Shown: positions 48,948 through 60,507, counted from the first letter of the stretch. The stretch: DNA of 64,000 nt from Aphelenchoides besseyi (GCA_024699855.1 JAMPIQ010000002.1:8184001-8248000); one strand, 5' to 3'. The notes: generated by a model not told the origin, from the sequence alone. Made by a program: numbers and translations.

Positions 48948-49360
48948 TCAGCTAATTGTTCCGATTCGAGATGACAATTTTAGTAATGAAGTCTCCGGGT
49001 TGACCTTGCAGTTCCATTCGGAATTAGAGATCATACGGAATCTTGCTGATTACAAACTTCTGTTACCTTAAACGCGTTCATGTACATCGATGAACCACCG
49101 CGTCCATAGAATCCCGGTCTGAAGCCACCGCGGCCCGATACAAGACTGCCACCTAAGAACTGCGATTTCAATTTTCTCTGCTAAGTGAACTAACCAGAGG
49201 GAGCTAAGTTGATCCATTTTGCATTTCGACGGAAGAAAAACGAATTCAAATTGTCATCAGCATTGACGGCAGGCGATTGAATGACAAGACTCACTATCAG
49301 AAACACGACTAGAACGGTAAATGGAGTGAAAGAGAAAAGACGGCCATTTGTGTTCTGCAT
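48948..49360 (-). CDS. Small secreted peptide, neuropeptide-like candidate
   Basis: Three exons (49360-49195, 49152-49067, 49004-48948) keep phase and give 102 residues. The N-terminus is a strong signal peptide (FTVLVVFLIVSLVIQSPAVNA), likely cleaved before DDNLNS. The mature part has a dibasic site (FFFRRNAKW) and a Gly/Arg/Phe-rich segment with two similar GRGG repeats (SGRGGFRPGF, YGRGGSSM). It has no Cys. The layout fits a nematode neuropeptide-like or Gly-rich secreted peptide precursor, but there is no canonical repeated peptide with GKR amidation sites, so the class is a guess. The third exon uses a CAAG acceptor and is less certain than the first two. Confidence 0.45.
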
Positions 49361-50281
49361 TTTCGGATCTTGACTAACGTATACGGTAAGTAGTTGGAGG
49401 AGTAGTCCGAAACAACGGAATGGGACACGAGCGGTCGACTAAAATGACGAGAATTGCCGGCAATTGAGGTTGGACATAAAAGAGGGCGGAGACAGAAATT
49501 AAAATCCAACAGTCAACATTTTAATCAACAGAAAGAAGTAGGCGGTTCAGTCGACCCATTCGCCCTTGCAACCGACAATGATGACCATCGGAAGCGGACA
49601 ATGAGAACTGAGGTCGATGTCCAGATTATGAATGCTGACATTCTTTTCCATCTTCTTGCATTCAAATCGAACACCCGAAAACGAAAGTCAATCCAAGAAA
49701 ACAAATTTGCTGTTCGAATCATTTCGGTTTCCATTTTCGACCGTGAGAGCAAAGGCGAAACCCGAAGACCTCCGAACGAATTCGGATGGAAATAATCATC
49801 GTAAAATTCGTAACAACTCATTGTCTTTCATTACTTTCATTACCGGATTCAAAGCATCAGACCGGGATCTAACAGCCGAAACGAATTGGCGGTTTGTATT
49901 CGAGTGCGGAAATGAAAGCAGCGAATTTCGTAACATTGCTGACGAAGTTTACAGTCAATTTCAAGTTCTTTGTTGTTATTCAGAGTTTTGGTTGAAAGCC
50001 CTCAACTGAATTTCAACGCAAAAATCGGAATCAACACATCGAATCCAAACGAAAACCGGATTTGCGCACGTCAATTGGCATTCAATTGATTTCGGCTTCA
50101 AACGTCATAAATGGGCATTAGCCGAGACTCTGCGGAAAAGATTCTCGAGAATCCCTTCTAGGCACTAAACGACCGGTACATTTCGCTATTTTCGGCGACA
50201 AGCTTCGAAATGTTCGTTTCGATTATATCACTTACAAAAGATTAAGTTTATTTATACCTAAGAATAAAAACAACAAAAAAC
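49361..50281. other. Intergenic stretch
   Basis: No supported gene. It likely contains the promoter of the secreted-peptide gene and the 3' end of the NDUFAF3-like gene, with AATAAA-like sequence on the minus strand near 50265. Confidence 0.4.
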
Positions 50282-51267
50282 TTAGTTTTCGTTATTCTTT
50301 TTGTCTTCGATCGATTGACGAGTCGGTGAATCGGAGAGCTGATGAGTTGGCGATGATTGTAGTTGTTTATGCTTAGACATAATCTCCAGAAGTCGACGTT
50401 CGGATCTTTCCGCTGCAAATCTTCTTACATATTCTTCTTTCTTCTTCAAATCCACCAATCGAATGTTTTCGATCAACTGCCACGCTTTTTGACCTTCGTC
50501 TCCGGTGCCGTAAATTCGAATACACGCTTCATGTGCCTTGTTCAACGGTCCAAGAAAGTTGTAACGGAAAGGCGAGTCGGTGATCGTGTCCCAGCCCTCA
50601 ACCATATTCATAGATCGAGCGTTTTCGTCGCGCGAAACTTCCAAATCGGCCGGAGGATAGAAAGCTCCGGCAACATAGCGGTACTCGGAATTCAAAAAGT
50701 TGAATGTTGAAACTGCATCTTCCTAAATGACCACAAGCTAAACAAGAATCTTAAACTGAACATACCGTTGGCATGATTTCCAATCCAATACGATGATTTC
50801 GAACTTCCTGAGCCACTTGTTTTCTCACTATGTCCATATCCTTTCGATCGCCAATACCCAAAACCAGAACGTCTAAGTGAGGTTGAAGCATGAAGAATAG
50901 GCGCAATGACTTCGGAGTAATATCGGTAACATTTGGAACACGCCAAGAAAGTGCAACAGTCGGAAAAACAGCAATTGGACCATAGAGAAATGAACCGTCG
51001 TACATTCGAAAACCCACAGAACTTATTCCTCGAATTCCAATCTAAGTAGCCTAGTCAAACCAAATGGCCAAGTCGCAAACTTACACGATCAGTGTCCATC
51101 ATGTCTTGAGACAAGAACGAGACCCGAGTTTGATTGGTCATGTCACTTTCACCATACGGAATATTTGGCGGTTGATCAATGATTCCTGCATCATAATGAG
51201 AACGAAGAGCGAGGAATGTGGAAGTCGATGGACGAACTAAGGAACATCGAACTAACTGATGAATCAT
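50282..51267 (-). CDS. NDUFAF3-like mitochondrial complex I assembly factor
   Basis: About 299 residues in three exons (51267-51085, 51041-50766, 50722-50282). NDUFAF3 (DUF498/Mth938 family) forms a complex with NDUFAF4 and helps build the Q-module of complex I in mitochondria. The start looks like a mitochondrial presequence (MIHQLVRCSLVRPSTSTFLA, Arg/Ser-rich and without acidic residues). Core matches are FRMYDGSFLYGP, the strand LDVLVLGIGDR, NHRIGLEIMPT and EDAVSTFNFLN, followed by YRYVAGAFYPP. After the DUF498 core there are about 110 extra residues, polar and Lys/Glu/Ser-rich, longer than the human protein. They contain LNKAHEACIRIYGTGDEG, an unfamiliar but ordered-looking stretch. Confidence 0.85.
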
Positions 51268-51486
51268 TTCAATCCAACGGTTAAAAACAAAATCTTTATG
51301 GAAACATTAACAAAATGTTTTGTTTGATGTCAAAATGTAGCGAATCGATTTCGGTCGCTGGAACGCGCTTATTCACAAGCTGAGAAGCAAGTCGCTATCA
51401 TTTGCTGGTAATCGACTGTCGTTAGTTTACTATCAATCAACTCGTGAATGGTCAGATGTAAATACAAGAAAGTTTCAGACTTCAAA

Positions 51487-52402
51487 ATGCGCCGGAATGT
51501 TGGCATCTCGGGTATTGAAAAGCGAATTGCCGAAAAACATTTGCACGTTCAAAATACAATCGGAGCCGTAAGTTCAATTCTTTTGTGCTGACATTTTCCT
51601 AGGCTTTCGACGACATTAACAAGTTAATGGATCAGGCTCGAGATATGGTCAAGTTATCGAAGAGCATCACGGAAAAACTTCGATCTAAACAAGGAGGAGA
51701 AATCACGGACGATGAGGTTTGCGATTCAACGAGTTTCTTTCGTAGCATTCTATGTTGTAGATAGTCAAGTTCAAATCCTATTTGTTGAGCTTGGGTGTTG
51801 CTGATCCTGTGACCAAAACTGCGGTATCGAGTACGGACGTTTATTTTGACAAATTGGCGGACGAAATCGTTCAAATTCTACGGCAACCAATTTCTGTGAT
51901 AACTCCGATTGGAAGTCGAATTTCAGTTTAAATTTCAGGAATGTGGTGGTACGATGAGTTTACCAGAAGCTTATTGTCGTGTTAATCGCTGCAGAGGAGT
52001 CGAATTGATTTCACCATCAGATCTGTTGAATGCGTGCAAACGTTTGGAGCGTCGGAACGCACCATTCAAGTAAACGATTTCTGTTCTTTCGTTTGTTATT
52101 CGAGTGTTTAGATTGTGCACATTTGAAAGCGGAGTCGTTGTTTTACAGCTGTGCAGTGAGGACTCGAGAGCAAAAACAAGTGAAACTGCCCAGTTGGTTG
52201 CCGATGTTAAGTTCATGGACGCGGCTCAGTTGGCCAGAAAGCTCGGAATCTCGAGTGTTTTGGCTATGGAACGGTAACTTAGATTCCATTCTTATTCATT
52301 CGTTTCTTTAGATTGTTGGCGGCCGAAGCGTACGGGAAATTGTGTCGCGATGAAACTATCGAAGGTCTTTTCTTTTATCCGAATCGATTTGCCGACAATT
52401 AA
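51487..52402 (+). CDS. VPS36-like ESCRT-II subunit lacking the GLUE domain
   Basis: About 237 residues in six exons (51487-51567, 51603-51716, 51761-51895, 51939-52069, 52112-52273, 52312-52402). ESCRT-II sorts ubiquitinated cargo at endosomes. The protein matches the C-terminal half of VPS36: GISGIEKRIAEKHL, FDDINKLMDQA, TDDEIVKFKSYLLSLGVADPV, the two winged-helix domains with GGTMSLPEAYCRVNR and LISPSDLLNACKRLE, and the terminal GLFFYPNRF. The N-terminal GLUE domain, which binds ubiquitin and phosphoinositide, is not encoded. The start is supported by TTTCAG at 51476-51478, 8 nt before the ATG. The 220-bp gap to the divergent NDUFAF3-like gene leaves little room for a GLUE-coding exon. Confidence 0.9.
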
Positions 52403-52615
52403 TCGCGCATATCCTCGTACTTGTTTGTTCTTTACGTTCCAAACAAACGGGTTGAACCAAAGAAACGGTTTCGAATGGGAAATAAACTTGAAAGTAGTTC
52501 ATGAAACAACAATCGTTTTATTGCTCAATTTCGACGACAAAGACCGCGTTTTCGAACGCACTTTGAGTTCTTGTATCGCGTACAGTCGGAATCCATCTTG
52601 CAAGGTTGACCGATT

Positions 52616-53362
52616 TCATAAATCCGGCGATTTAGAATGTTTCCTCTGAATTATGAGCCTCAAAAATTGAATGAAATCGAGAAACGTACGGTGGAGCGTA
52701 GTTGCAAAAGACAATTGTGTGTTTGAATTCGCCAGATTTGGTTTTACAGTAACGAACAGCACATCCAACGGACGTTGTTTCTCCCCAAGCCATTTGAGTG
52801 AAATGCCCGATTCCTTTGTCGAATTCAGCTCGTGTTAAGTTTAGACTTTCGTCCACTCCAAAATCCGCCAGTTCTTGAAACCAAAACGCTGTGGCATTGT
52901 CCAAGACGTTATCTAAACTTTCAATTAATTGTCAAAGAGATTTCGACTTACTGATCTTAACTGGCTTAGTGAAAGTGTAGATCGTTTCGCCAGTGAACTT
53001 TCGTTCTTCCGGTTTCGAGTGTTTGAATTCGCATTTTCGAGCTGATTTCTCGGCCAACTTCTCTAATGCAATATTGTACTTCTGAATACGAAAGAAATGA
53101 AATAATCGGCAATCGAACAAACTTACGAATTCGTACATATTTTGAGCTTTGGGTAGTGGGTTGCCATTTTTGTTTACAACTTCGCCTTTGGCGAGGTCTC
53201 TACGATAGCGATTGTGAGTTTTTAGCGCTATTTGTCTTTCGTTGGACTTTAGTGGTTCAACAACTAGCGAATACAAGCTATTGAAGGGTATGAATTGCAC
53301 TTACCGTAATAGGTGGTGAAAAATGTGAGGAGGAGAAAAGCGATTTTGGTATTGCGCGTCAT
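52616..53362 (-). CDS. Secreted CAP/SCP-TAPS protein (venom-allergen-like)
   Basis: About 193 residues in five exons (53362-53305, 53263-53127, 53081-52952, 52912-52686, 52645-52616). A signal peptide (KIAFLLLTFFTTYYG) leads into a single CAP domain: first-helix THNRYRRDLA with the cavity His, KLAEKSARKCEF, the CAP1 motif GHFTQMAWGETTSVGCA, and the CAP2-like FCNYAPP. Nematodes secrete such proteins, often in large families. The last intron is uncertain: read-through would end the protein at 52632 with a different 11-residue tail. A TATA-like element lies on the minus strand near 53424-53429, about 60 nt before the ATG. Confidence 0.88.
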
Positions 53363-54272
53363 GAATCAACACCTTTAAGGTATACGAGAGGGTTGGAATG
53401 ACTTGTGAGGAAAAGTTTCACAATATAAACACTTGAGACGACCGGAAGATGGCGATTGCGGCGGAAGAACTATTGAGTAGAAGTCCAAACTTTCACGTGG
53501 CTGTCGATAACAAAAATTAGTTGTAAGCGGGAGTCAACAAGTTGCGATATGATTTAAAAATAAAGTCTCGTGCAGAAATTAACTCACAATGTTGATCAGA
53601 AATCAAAAACTCAAGTGGGTCGAAAAGGTGGTACCTCAGTTCGCAGAAAAACATGTGCTTTGGGTTTCCGCAACGCATTTCAAAAAGTAAACGAAAGTAA
53701 AAAAGACACAAACCACGAGCTGCATTGTACGTGAAATTTTGAGGTACCTCGTAGTTTTTTACGAATCAGCGGGTCGTTATTGTGGGTCGACGAGTTTCGA
53801 TTGAGTGGGTCTTTTGTTCGGACATTTCAGCTTAAATGAAGAGACCTATGGATCTTGATTTCAAACTCACTTGATGTCAATGTAAACAGCATCAAACAAC
53901 AGCTGGTTATTCGAAGTCAAACGTAGAATAGAATCTAAACAACGAGACATCTGAAACTTTTAATTGTTTTGCAAAAACGAAGTCACAAATTAGCACTTAA
54001 GTATCTGGACATGAAGTTCAAAAGGCGGGATTTGTTCGTTGTACTAAATAACTTTTTCTTCTTGTTAAATCTAATCGAGTTGTATAACTTAATCTCGACT
54101 AACATTGTAAAACTTGAAATCCATTGGCGTTTAGTTTCCGCATAAATTGGACTCACGACCAGGTGTTTTGACTTTAGGAGCTTCGGGTTTGTGCAAGATG
54201 TTATAACACGACCAACCTTCATTTGACCGAACTTGCCGATTGTCGTTCCTTTTAAAGCCTGTCGTTCTAGAC
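53363..54272. other. Intergenic stretch with small minus-strand fragments
   Basis: Two minus-strand fragments look weakly gene-like: one from about 54273 down to 54131 (MSRTTGFKRN start, no known domain) and one near 53950-53872 that begins ATG directly after TTTCAG and ends at a GTGAGT. They may belong to one small gene, but I could not connect them in phase. Its 5' end would abut the chemoreceptor start. Confidence 0.3.
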
Positions 54273-55589
54273 ATGATAGAATCGTGGTACGAAAAGTGCT
54301 TGTTGACGATTACAATCATTGCTACTACGTCACAATTTTACGTCATATTTCTCATACAAAAGAAATCGCCAAAGTCTATGGTTAGTTTACGGTCCTTATG
54401 AATTCCTACGAGACGTTGGTTTTTAGTCGCATTATCGCTGGTGGCTACATACTTTCATTGTTGGTTACATTATGTAAGGTAAATTAACTGGGTTCTAGAT
54501 GTGGGATACGATATTTACGTTAGTGATGGGTCTCGGACTACAAGTGCGTTTAACAATTCAATCTTATTCGCTTCTTGCTCTCCAGAGTTATCCCATTGTT
54601 CCGTTACTTGGCGGTTCAATACGCGGCTTAGCCGGATATCTTGGCGATTTTCCTGTTCGTTTAGTTCAAGCGTCGGCACTTTATACCGGAAGTCAAGTCA
54701 TCATATCTCAAGTTTATTGCTTAATTTTCCGGTAATGTTTAATGGAGAATCAAACTTGATTTACTCTTCAGCTGTATGTTAATACGAGCTAACAAAAAGA
54801 CTCTCGACATTTACGTCTCGTGGCCTTCCCGGATATTTTGCTTTTTTGTACATCAAGCAATTGCGCTGCCTATTGGTTTCGGTTTTTACTTGACGTTCCT
54901 ACCTAAAGACGTAAATTCAGAACATGTCATTTCCTAAATTTTGTTTATAGTTGGTACCTGATCGTTTGAAAGCGAACAATGTGTCGGCGGAAGCCGTGAA
55001 TGATAAGCCAGTAATTATAATCGACTACGATCTACCTTACACATGGCAATACTTTTTTGTTTTGGTTTCTTTGATGGTATTTTCCGAACTATTGTCTGTG
55101 ACGCTCATTTATTTAATTCTTTCAACACTCAAAAGAACAACGTTCTCCAAGCAGACAACCAAATTGCACTATCAACTCATCACTCATCTGATTGTTCTGG
55201 TAAGACCGACCACTCGTTAGTAGTCGAATATTTCAGCTTATCGTTCCACTTGTCTTGATCATTGGCCCTTGTTGTGTTTGTGTGATTCTACTGTACTTCA
55301 ACGTCTACTCTACGGAAAATGTCATGAAGATTGGATTGATAATGTAGGCAAGTATCAATTAAATGCATTGATATATTTGAGGCTAACACTATACGGTCCG
55401 ACTAATGCTTTTGCTACGATTCTTCTCGTTGGTCCTTATAGATCTTTCACATTTCGAACAATTCGTCGTTTTCTATGCGCAACTTATCTTCAGAAAACAA
55501 CTTCAATTCAACCGACAAACCCACCAGTTTGCCTTCCAACATATGTTCAACAAAAACTAAGAGCCACAGGAACCTTGTTGAATCAATAA
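54273..55589 (+). CDS. Nematode seven-transmembrane chemoreceptor (STR/SRH-type)
   Basis: About 358 residues in seven exons (54273-54380, 54427-54459, 54499-54731, 54772-54910, 54951-55199, 55237-55343, 55382-55589). The pattern is that of the Str superfamily of nematode chemosensory GPCRs: a first membrane helix ending QKKSPKSM, then MSHYRWWLHTF, repeated hydrophobic helices (VPLLGGSIRGLAGYLG, YFFVLVSLMVFSELLSV, LIVPLVLIIGPCCVCVILLY) and the C-terminal signature GPTNAFATILLVGPYR. These receptors usually act in sensory neurons. Exons 1 and 2 are inferred: skipping them loses the first helix, and including them gives a family-like start. The acceptor before 55382 reads TTTGAG, with no nearby YAG that keeps frame. 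Exact subfamily (STR, SRH, SRI) is not certain. Confidence 0.82.
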
Positions 55590-55696
55590 ATTTATTTACA
55601 GAAGTTAGCGGGAAAAAAGAACTGAGGATATTAAACTCATTAAATACATTTTCAAATCGAGGAACTAAAAGCAAATGATCAATAGTTGTCGTCGAG

Positions 55697-57722
55697 TTAT
55701 TTCGTACATTCTTCTTCAGACATTGAGTTCGGATTAGTTCCGATTTTGCGTTTTCTTGATATTCGGGCGTAACTTGGCAGATACGCGACGCTATCAGACA
55801 CAGTCTGCGGAACATAATCTGGATCTCGCCTCTCTTCTCGAGTGTTTGTTTCCGTCAAGTCCTCATCGAAATACTCGTCTTCACTGCTTGTCGAAGAAAC
55901 TTCATGTTCCTCACTACTCTCTGCTGTGGTCTGTAAAACGAAAGATGTAAATGATTTAGAAAATGGAATCACCGTTTCGTTTGCTAACTGAACTGCTTCT
56001 CGATCTTCGGCCGCCATTTCCCATTTTGTGTCTCGTTTGGCTTCTTCTATCATTTTTCTGACGGCAATTGCCGAGTGAATTTCATCAAACACCACTGAAT
56101 GGATATTCATTTTGTCAGCGTCTGTTTCGGCTTCGATAGCGAGAATTCCGTCTTTATCTACCGTTAAAACTAATCGAATATATTCCGAATCCAATAGCTG
56201 CAACTTTCCCAAACTCATAGTAATTTTCGTCTCATTCCCGTTGATCGAAACTTCGCGTAGCTGAAATATCGAGATAAGAAGCTGCGAGAGAACTAACCTC
56301 CAGAAGCCGCAGATTTACATTAGCCGGCAAAATTGTTTTAATTGAAAAGGGAATCTGATAGAATGGTCGCAGCAGAGCTGGTGCTCGTGTTCCATCTTGG
56401 CAATCAAGTTCATAGCCAAAAGGCCAAATGTCAACATAATGTTTTTGCCAAAACGATCCTTTCTTTCCCATTATTGCACATCCATTGACCACGGCCTTAG
56501 TGTTGTGCCAAACTTCAACGTCTCTTTGACCCAGTAAACGTCGCAGAAGCAACTGAATTTTCGGAATTAGGGTCGAACCACCAGACAGTAAGACGCGATC
56601 GATTTGTTCACTTTTTATTTTCAAACTCTTCACTACCGACTGAACTCCATTTTCAATGTCCTTAAACCAATCGACACAAAGTTCTTCCAACTTCACTCTT
56701 GTCAACTCGCCAGAATACTCGAAATGTTCAGGCGGTGAGTTCAACTCCATTCTAAAACAACAAGTAATGACGACTTGAATAAAAGAGAACTCACTTTACG
56801 CTTTCAACTCCCGGCTCACTTAACTTGATTTTGGCTTGTTCACACTCTCGACGCAAAAAGAATAACGTTTTTGCGTGAGCTTTATCGAACAAGTCGATTC
56901 GATGAATAGTCTTGATTTCCGATGCAAAGTGATTTGTAAGCATGTTGTCAATATCGATGCCACCACGACGACCACCAGCAGTTCCTCTCACTCTCACGTT
57001 TTGACTATCAACTGTTAACACCGAAATGTCGAAGAATCCGCCTCCAATGTCCAAAACCAAGACTAGTTCAGCTTTTGAAGGCATCCGTTTACGATTATAA
57101 TAAGCCAACGCTATGGCAGTAGGCTCATTCAACGTTCGTTTAATCGACAACCCAGCGATATGAACAACATCTTCCATTGCTTTTCGTTGCAAAGTATTAA
57201 AACAAGCAGGAACTGCCAATACGACTTCATCGATTCGTGTGCTGAGCATTCGTTCGGCGTTCTGTTTCATTTCTCTCATCAACATTGCTGCAATTTCAAT
57301 GGCGAAAAAACGTCGTTTCGATCGGTAGTCGACGTTAAATCTCGGCTGACCCTGATCAAAACTTCGACCAACTCGACACGCCCAGAAACGTCGATCCGAT
57401 GCAACACACGGTTCATCAAAATAACAACCGATCAAACGTTTTGCATCTGAGAAAGCAAAAGAATCTTATCTTCTAAATGTCGATCTCACCATAAACGCTA
57501 TTGCACGGATCCACAGCCATTTGGGCCAAAGCATCGTTTCCGAACAACTTTCTTTTAGTGAAAGAAACACATGAAGGAAGAGAGGAGTTTCCTGAAAATG
57601 AATAACACAAAATCGCTCACATACTCACCATTCGCATCTCGGATAACCTCGAGTTTATTGTTCCGCACAACGGCTGCTCTCGTCGTCGATGTTCCAAACT
57701 CAATGCCAAGTATCAGTGACAT
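55697..57722 (-). CDS. Divergent Hsp70-family protein
   Basis: About 621 residues in five exons (57722-57629, 57591-57490, 57446-56795, 56751-56298, 56260-55697). The ATPase domain is recognisable throughout: phosphate-1 GIEFGTSTTRAAVV, AVPACFNTLQRKA, LNEPTAIALAYY, phosphate-2 LVLDIGGGFFDISVL, and VLLSGGSTLIPKIQ. Several signature positions differ from classical Hsp70 (GIDLGTT to GIEFGTS, GGEDFD replaced by RRGGIDID). The substrate-binding part is short and atypical, with a Cys-Gln-Asp segment (ELDCQDGTRAPALL), then an acidic Ser/Glu-rich tail (SSEEHEVSSTSSEDE) and KRKIG near the end. No EEVD or KDEL is present and no signal peptide is seen, so it is probably cytosolic or nuclear. Confidence 0.82.
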
Positions 57723-58772
57723 CAAAATCACATTTGGTCGTAGATCAAAATACAAAAAAGTGTGTCTATGCTTGCAGTTAAATTGACTAGAAAGTTTGGC
57801 CAAATTTGCGCTAATTAACTTGGTTGCACCACAACTTGGCAACTGAAACGAAAAGCCAACCGAGAGAACGATCAGGGTGTTAGACTGAAGACAAGTATCC
57901 CACCATCTCGTCCACATGTTCATTTTTATAGTGATCACTGGTTTATGGAAAATAGTTGATACAATTAGATGTGTTGTCTTCGTATACGAGCTTGAGGAAC
58001 TCGGTAGACAAAAAATTTCCTTAAATTCCACTCATCATTCTGTTCATCCTTGGAAAGTTTTGTTTCAATTGAAGTTTTTAATTTATTGTCATGAAATTTC
58101 TTGCCGATTGAATACACGAACTTGTACGTTAATATCAGCTTGGCGTGGAAGAAAACAGAAGGCTAAATGAACAAACAGAAAGAGCTGTTAACCGTAATTC
58201 CAACCTAAAAGCGTCGCCTAATTCGGTTAAGAGAGCGATGGCAATAGAACGGTTTTTTGTCTGATTGGATGAGCAGTTTGTGGAAGGTCGTTGGAATCAA
58301 CAGTCAGCAAAATGAACGCAAAAAAATTCTGTTTCTTCACTTTTGTTGAGCTCCGAGTAACGTGAATGGCAAATGCCGGCGAGGAACATAAATTTCACGA
58401 GCAATCACACCTGTCGCAATTTGCATAAACAATCTAAGACAAATTGAGAATACGGAAGTGCCAACAAACAAAGTGCTGAGTTCTACGGAAACAGTTACTA
58501 GAGAGCTTGAATTCAGGAGCAATCAATAGAATTTGAGATTACAAAAGAAATTTATTACAAACTTGAATAATCTTACAAAATTTGGATTCCCGAGTCAGAA
58601 GCAAGTAATAGACGAATAGAGAAAACGCGACACAGAAATTGCGGAGTCGTTGCGATCCTCGGCACGTTGTGATGAAGTTGGCACACGATTAAAAAGATGG
58701 ACGGCAAAATGATTTAAGGGAAAACGAAGAACACGATCCCGTCAAGCAAAACAATGAGAAGGACTCGACGAT
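57723..58772. other. Intergenic stretch
   Basis: Between the Hsp70-like gene's start and the hexokinase gene's stop, both on the minus strand. It probably holds the Hsp70-like promoter and the hexokinase 3' UTR. No supported gene. Confidence 0.4.
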
Positions 58773-60507
58773 TCACAGTCCGAGTTTCTCGACAACCGCC
58801 GCTGTAAGTGCTGCTCCCTTCGCACTGCCTTCATCTGCCGGAACAAGTTCCCACTAAAATAGATGAATGAAACCACATTTTAAGCATACAACTCACCTCA
58901 ACATTCAATGGAGCAAGTTGGTTAAGTTGTGATTTGAGAAGTTCGTGATAAGTGGGATGAAATTGAATGAGTGCACCACCGACGCCAATCTTAATGTTCG
59001 GACGATTGATGTGTCGAAGAAGAGCGCTGATTGCTGCAATGACAAACGTACAATTGCGATTCGAACTACCACTTACCAGCCGCTACAATCGAGGAACTGC
59101 GTTGTGTGACGAGGTGGCAAATTTGTCGGATAATTTCGTAATCATTAGAACCGTGGTTCGGAACGTCCAATTCATCACAAATCCGACGGCATGTTTTGTA
59201 ACTTCCTTCTTCTTCGCTGAAATACAAATACCTTGTACGGGCCTGATGAGCGGTCAAGTAACCTGAGAATTTCGGAGATAAATTTCGTCGGGAACGTATC
59301 AGTTTGATCCAATTTCTCAACAGGCGTTCCATTGAAAACGAGTCGATCCAAAATCAATTGTGACAATATCCGTCGCACCAGCTCGCCCAAATACAAAGCG
59401 CCGGTGAGTTTGTCAACTCTTAAACAATTAGAAAGAACTTCAAGACTGTAAACTTACAATTGTTTGCCTTTGTGCACTGAATTCTCGTCAACTTCGCGGT
59501 CGAATTGTGTGAGTACGTCATTCAATTCGCCGTTGTTCCCGAACTCCTCCCATTCTGTGACTACGACCATTTTTTTGTGCGGATATTGAGCTGCTTTTGG
59601 GTCGAATTTCGTAATTCGCTCTGTGTCCTCAAGGTATGACGAATTGCAGCTGAAATTGAAAGATAAACTCGCATTCAAGGTTGGTTGTTTTGTCCTTAAC
59701 AACCAAGCTACTCACCCGTAACCAATCACCACAGCGGCAACACAATCTTCGCCGTATTTGTAGGCAGCAGCCGCCAATTGTCCAACCGTATCGTTCATTA
59801 CAACGTTGATTTTGGCTTTTGTTGACTGAAGTAAAAGAGTGAAGATTAATAGAAACATTCAGACTAACCATATTCAATTCCAAAGCGTCTTGAAGCAATT
59901 GAACAACATCTTGATGAAGACAATCCTCGATATCAAAACCTTTCGTCCACCAAAGCAAACGAGCCGAACGAATTGAGAGCAATTCGCAGGGATACGAGAA
60001 TACGAAACCAATAGGCAGATTGGCACTCTCCAATTCAAATTCCCGAAGAAACTTTTGAAGGCAATTAACAATGAAATTGAAGAGCTAAAAATGGCCGAAA
60101 ATAAAAGAAAATGAACTTAAACAAACCTGTTCTCCGGTTCCTTTCATAATTGCATTCGAGACAAGATAGTTGTTCACCGTAACACTGGGATCTTTGCCTT
60201 CGCCCTGCAGGGTTAGCAACAAAATCCGCAGGTTCTTTCCACTCAAATCAATAGCTACGTATTTACCCGTTTCTGAAAACAATTAAAGCACAAACAAAAC
60301 TGTCGTCTTACCTTTTCCAGTCGGCAATGCAGGAACGTAAGAAGGCAACATAGCAATGGAAGATCCCTGAGCTCCATGTTTTAGTCCCTGGGCAAATTCC
60401 GCTTCGATGTCTTCGCTAATTTTGACCAGTCTTTCACGTGGGATAACTAAACTGTCGAAAACCTGCTGTATAGCCGGTGGATAATTGGTGCCGTTCGGGT
60501 TGGCCAT
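58773..60507 (-). CDS. Divergent hexokinase
   Basis: Glucose-phosphorylating enzyme family, about 457 residues in nine exons (60507-60312, 60272-60127, 60084-59869, 59825-59716, 59649-59458, 59418-59263, 59216-59077, 59033-58897, 58853-58773). Length and order fit a single-domain hexokinase: SIAMLPSYVPALPTG, FSYPCELLS, the sugar-site WTKGF, catalytic Asp in VMNDTVGQL, TEWEEFG, DENSVHKGKQ, GALYLGELVRR and DEGSAKGAA. The phosphate-1 motif, normally LDLGGTNFRV, is IDLSGKNLRI, and the phosphate-2 GTGSN is GYGCN. Catalytic and sugar contacts remain, so it might retain activity, but nucleotide binding is likely altered. Intron 5 ends in AAG at 59419. The 5' UTR acceptor TTTGCAG lies 63 nt before the ATG. 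Confidence 0.92.

Noticed and set aside
54131..54273. Jupiter/JPT-like tail (TPGRESNLCG)
   Set aside because: The resemblance is limited to a few residues and the frame lacks upstream exons.
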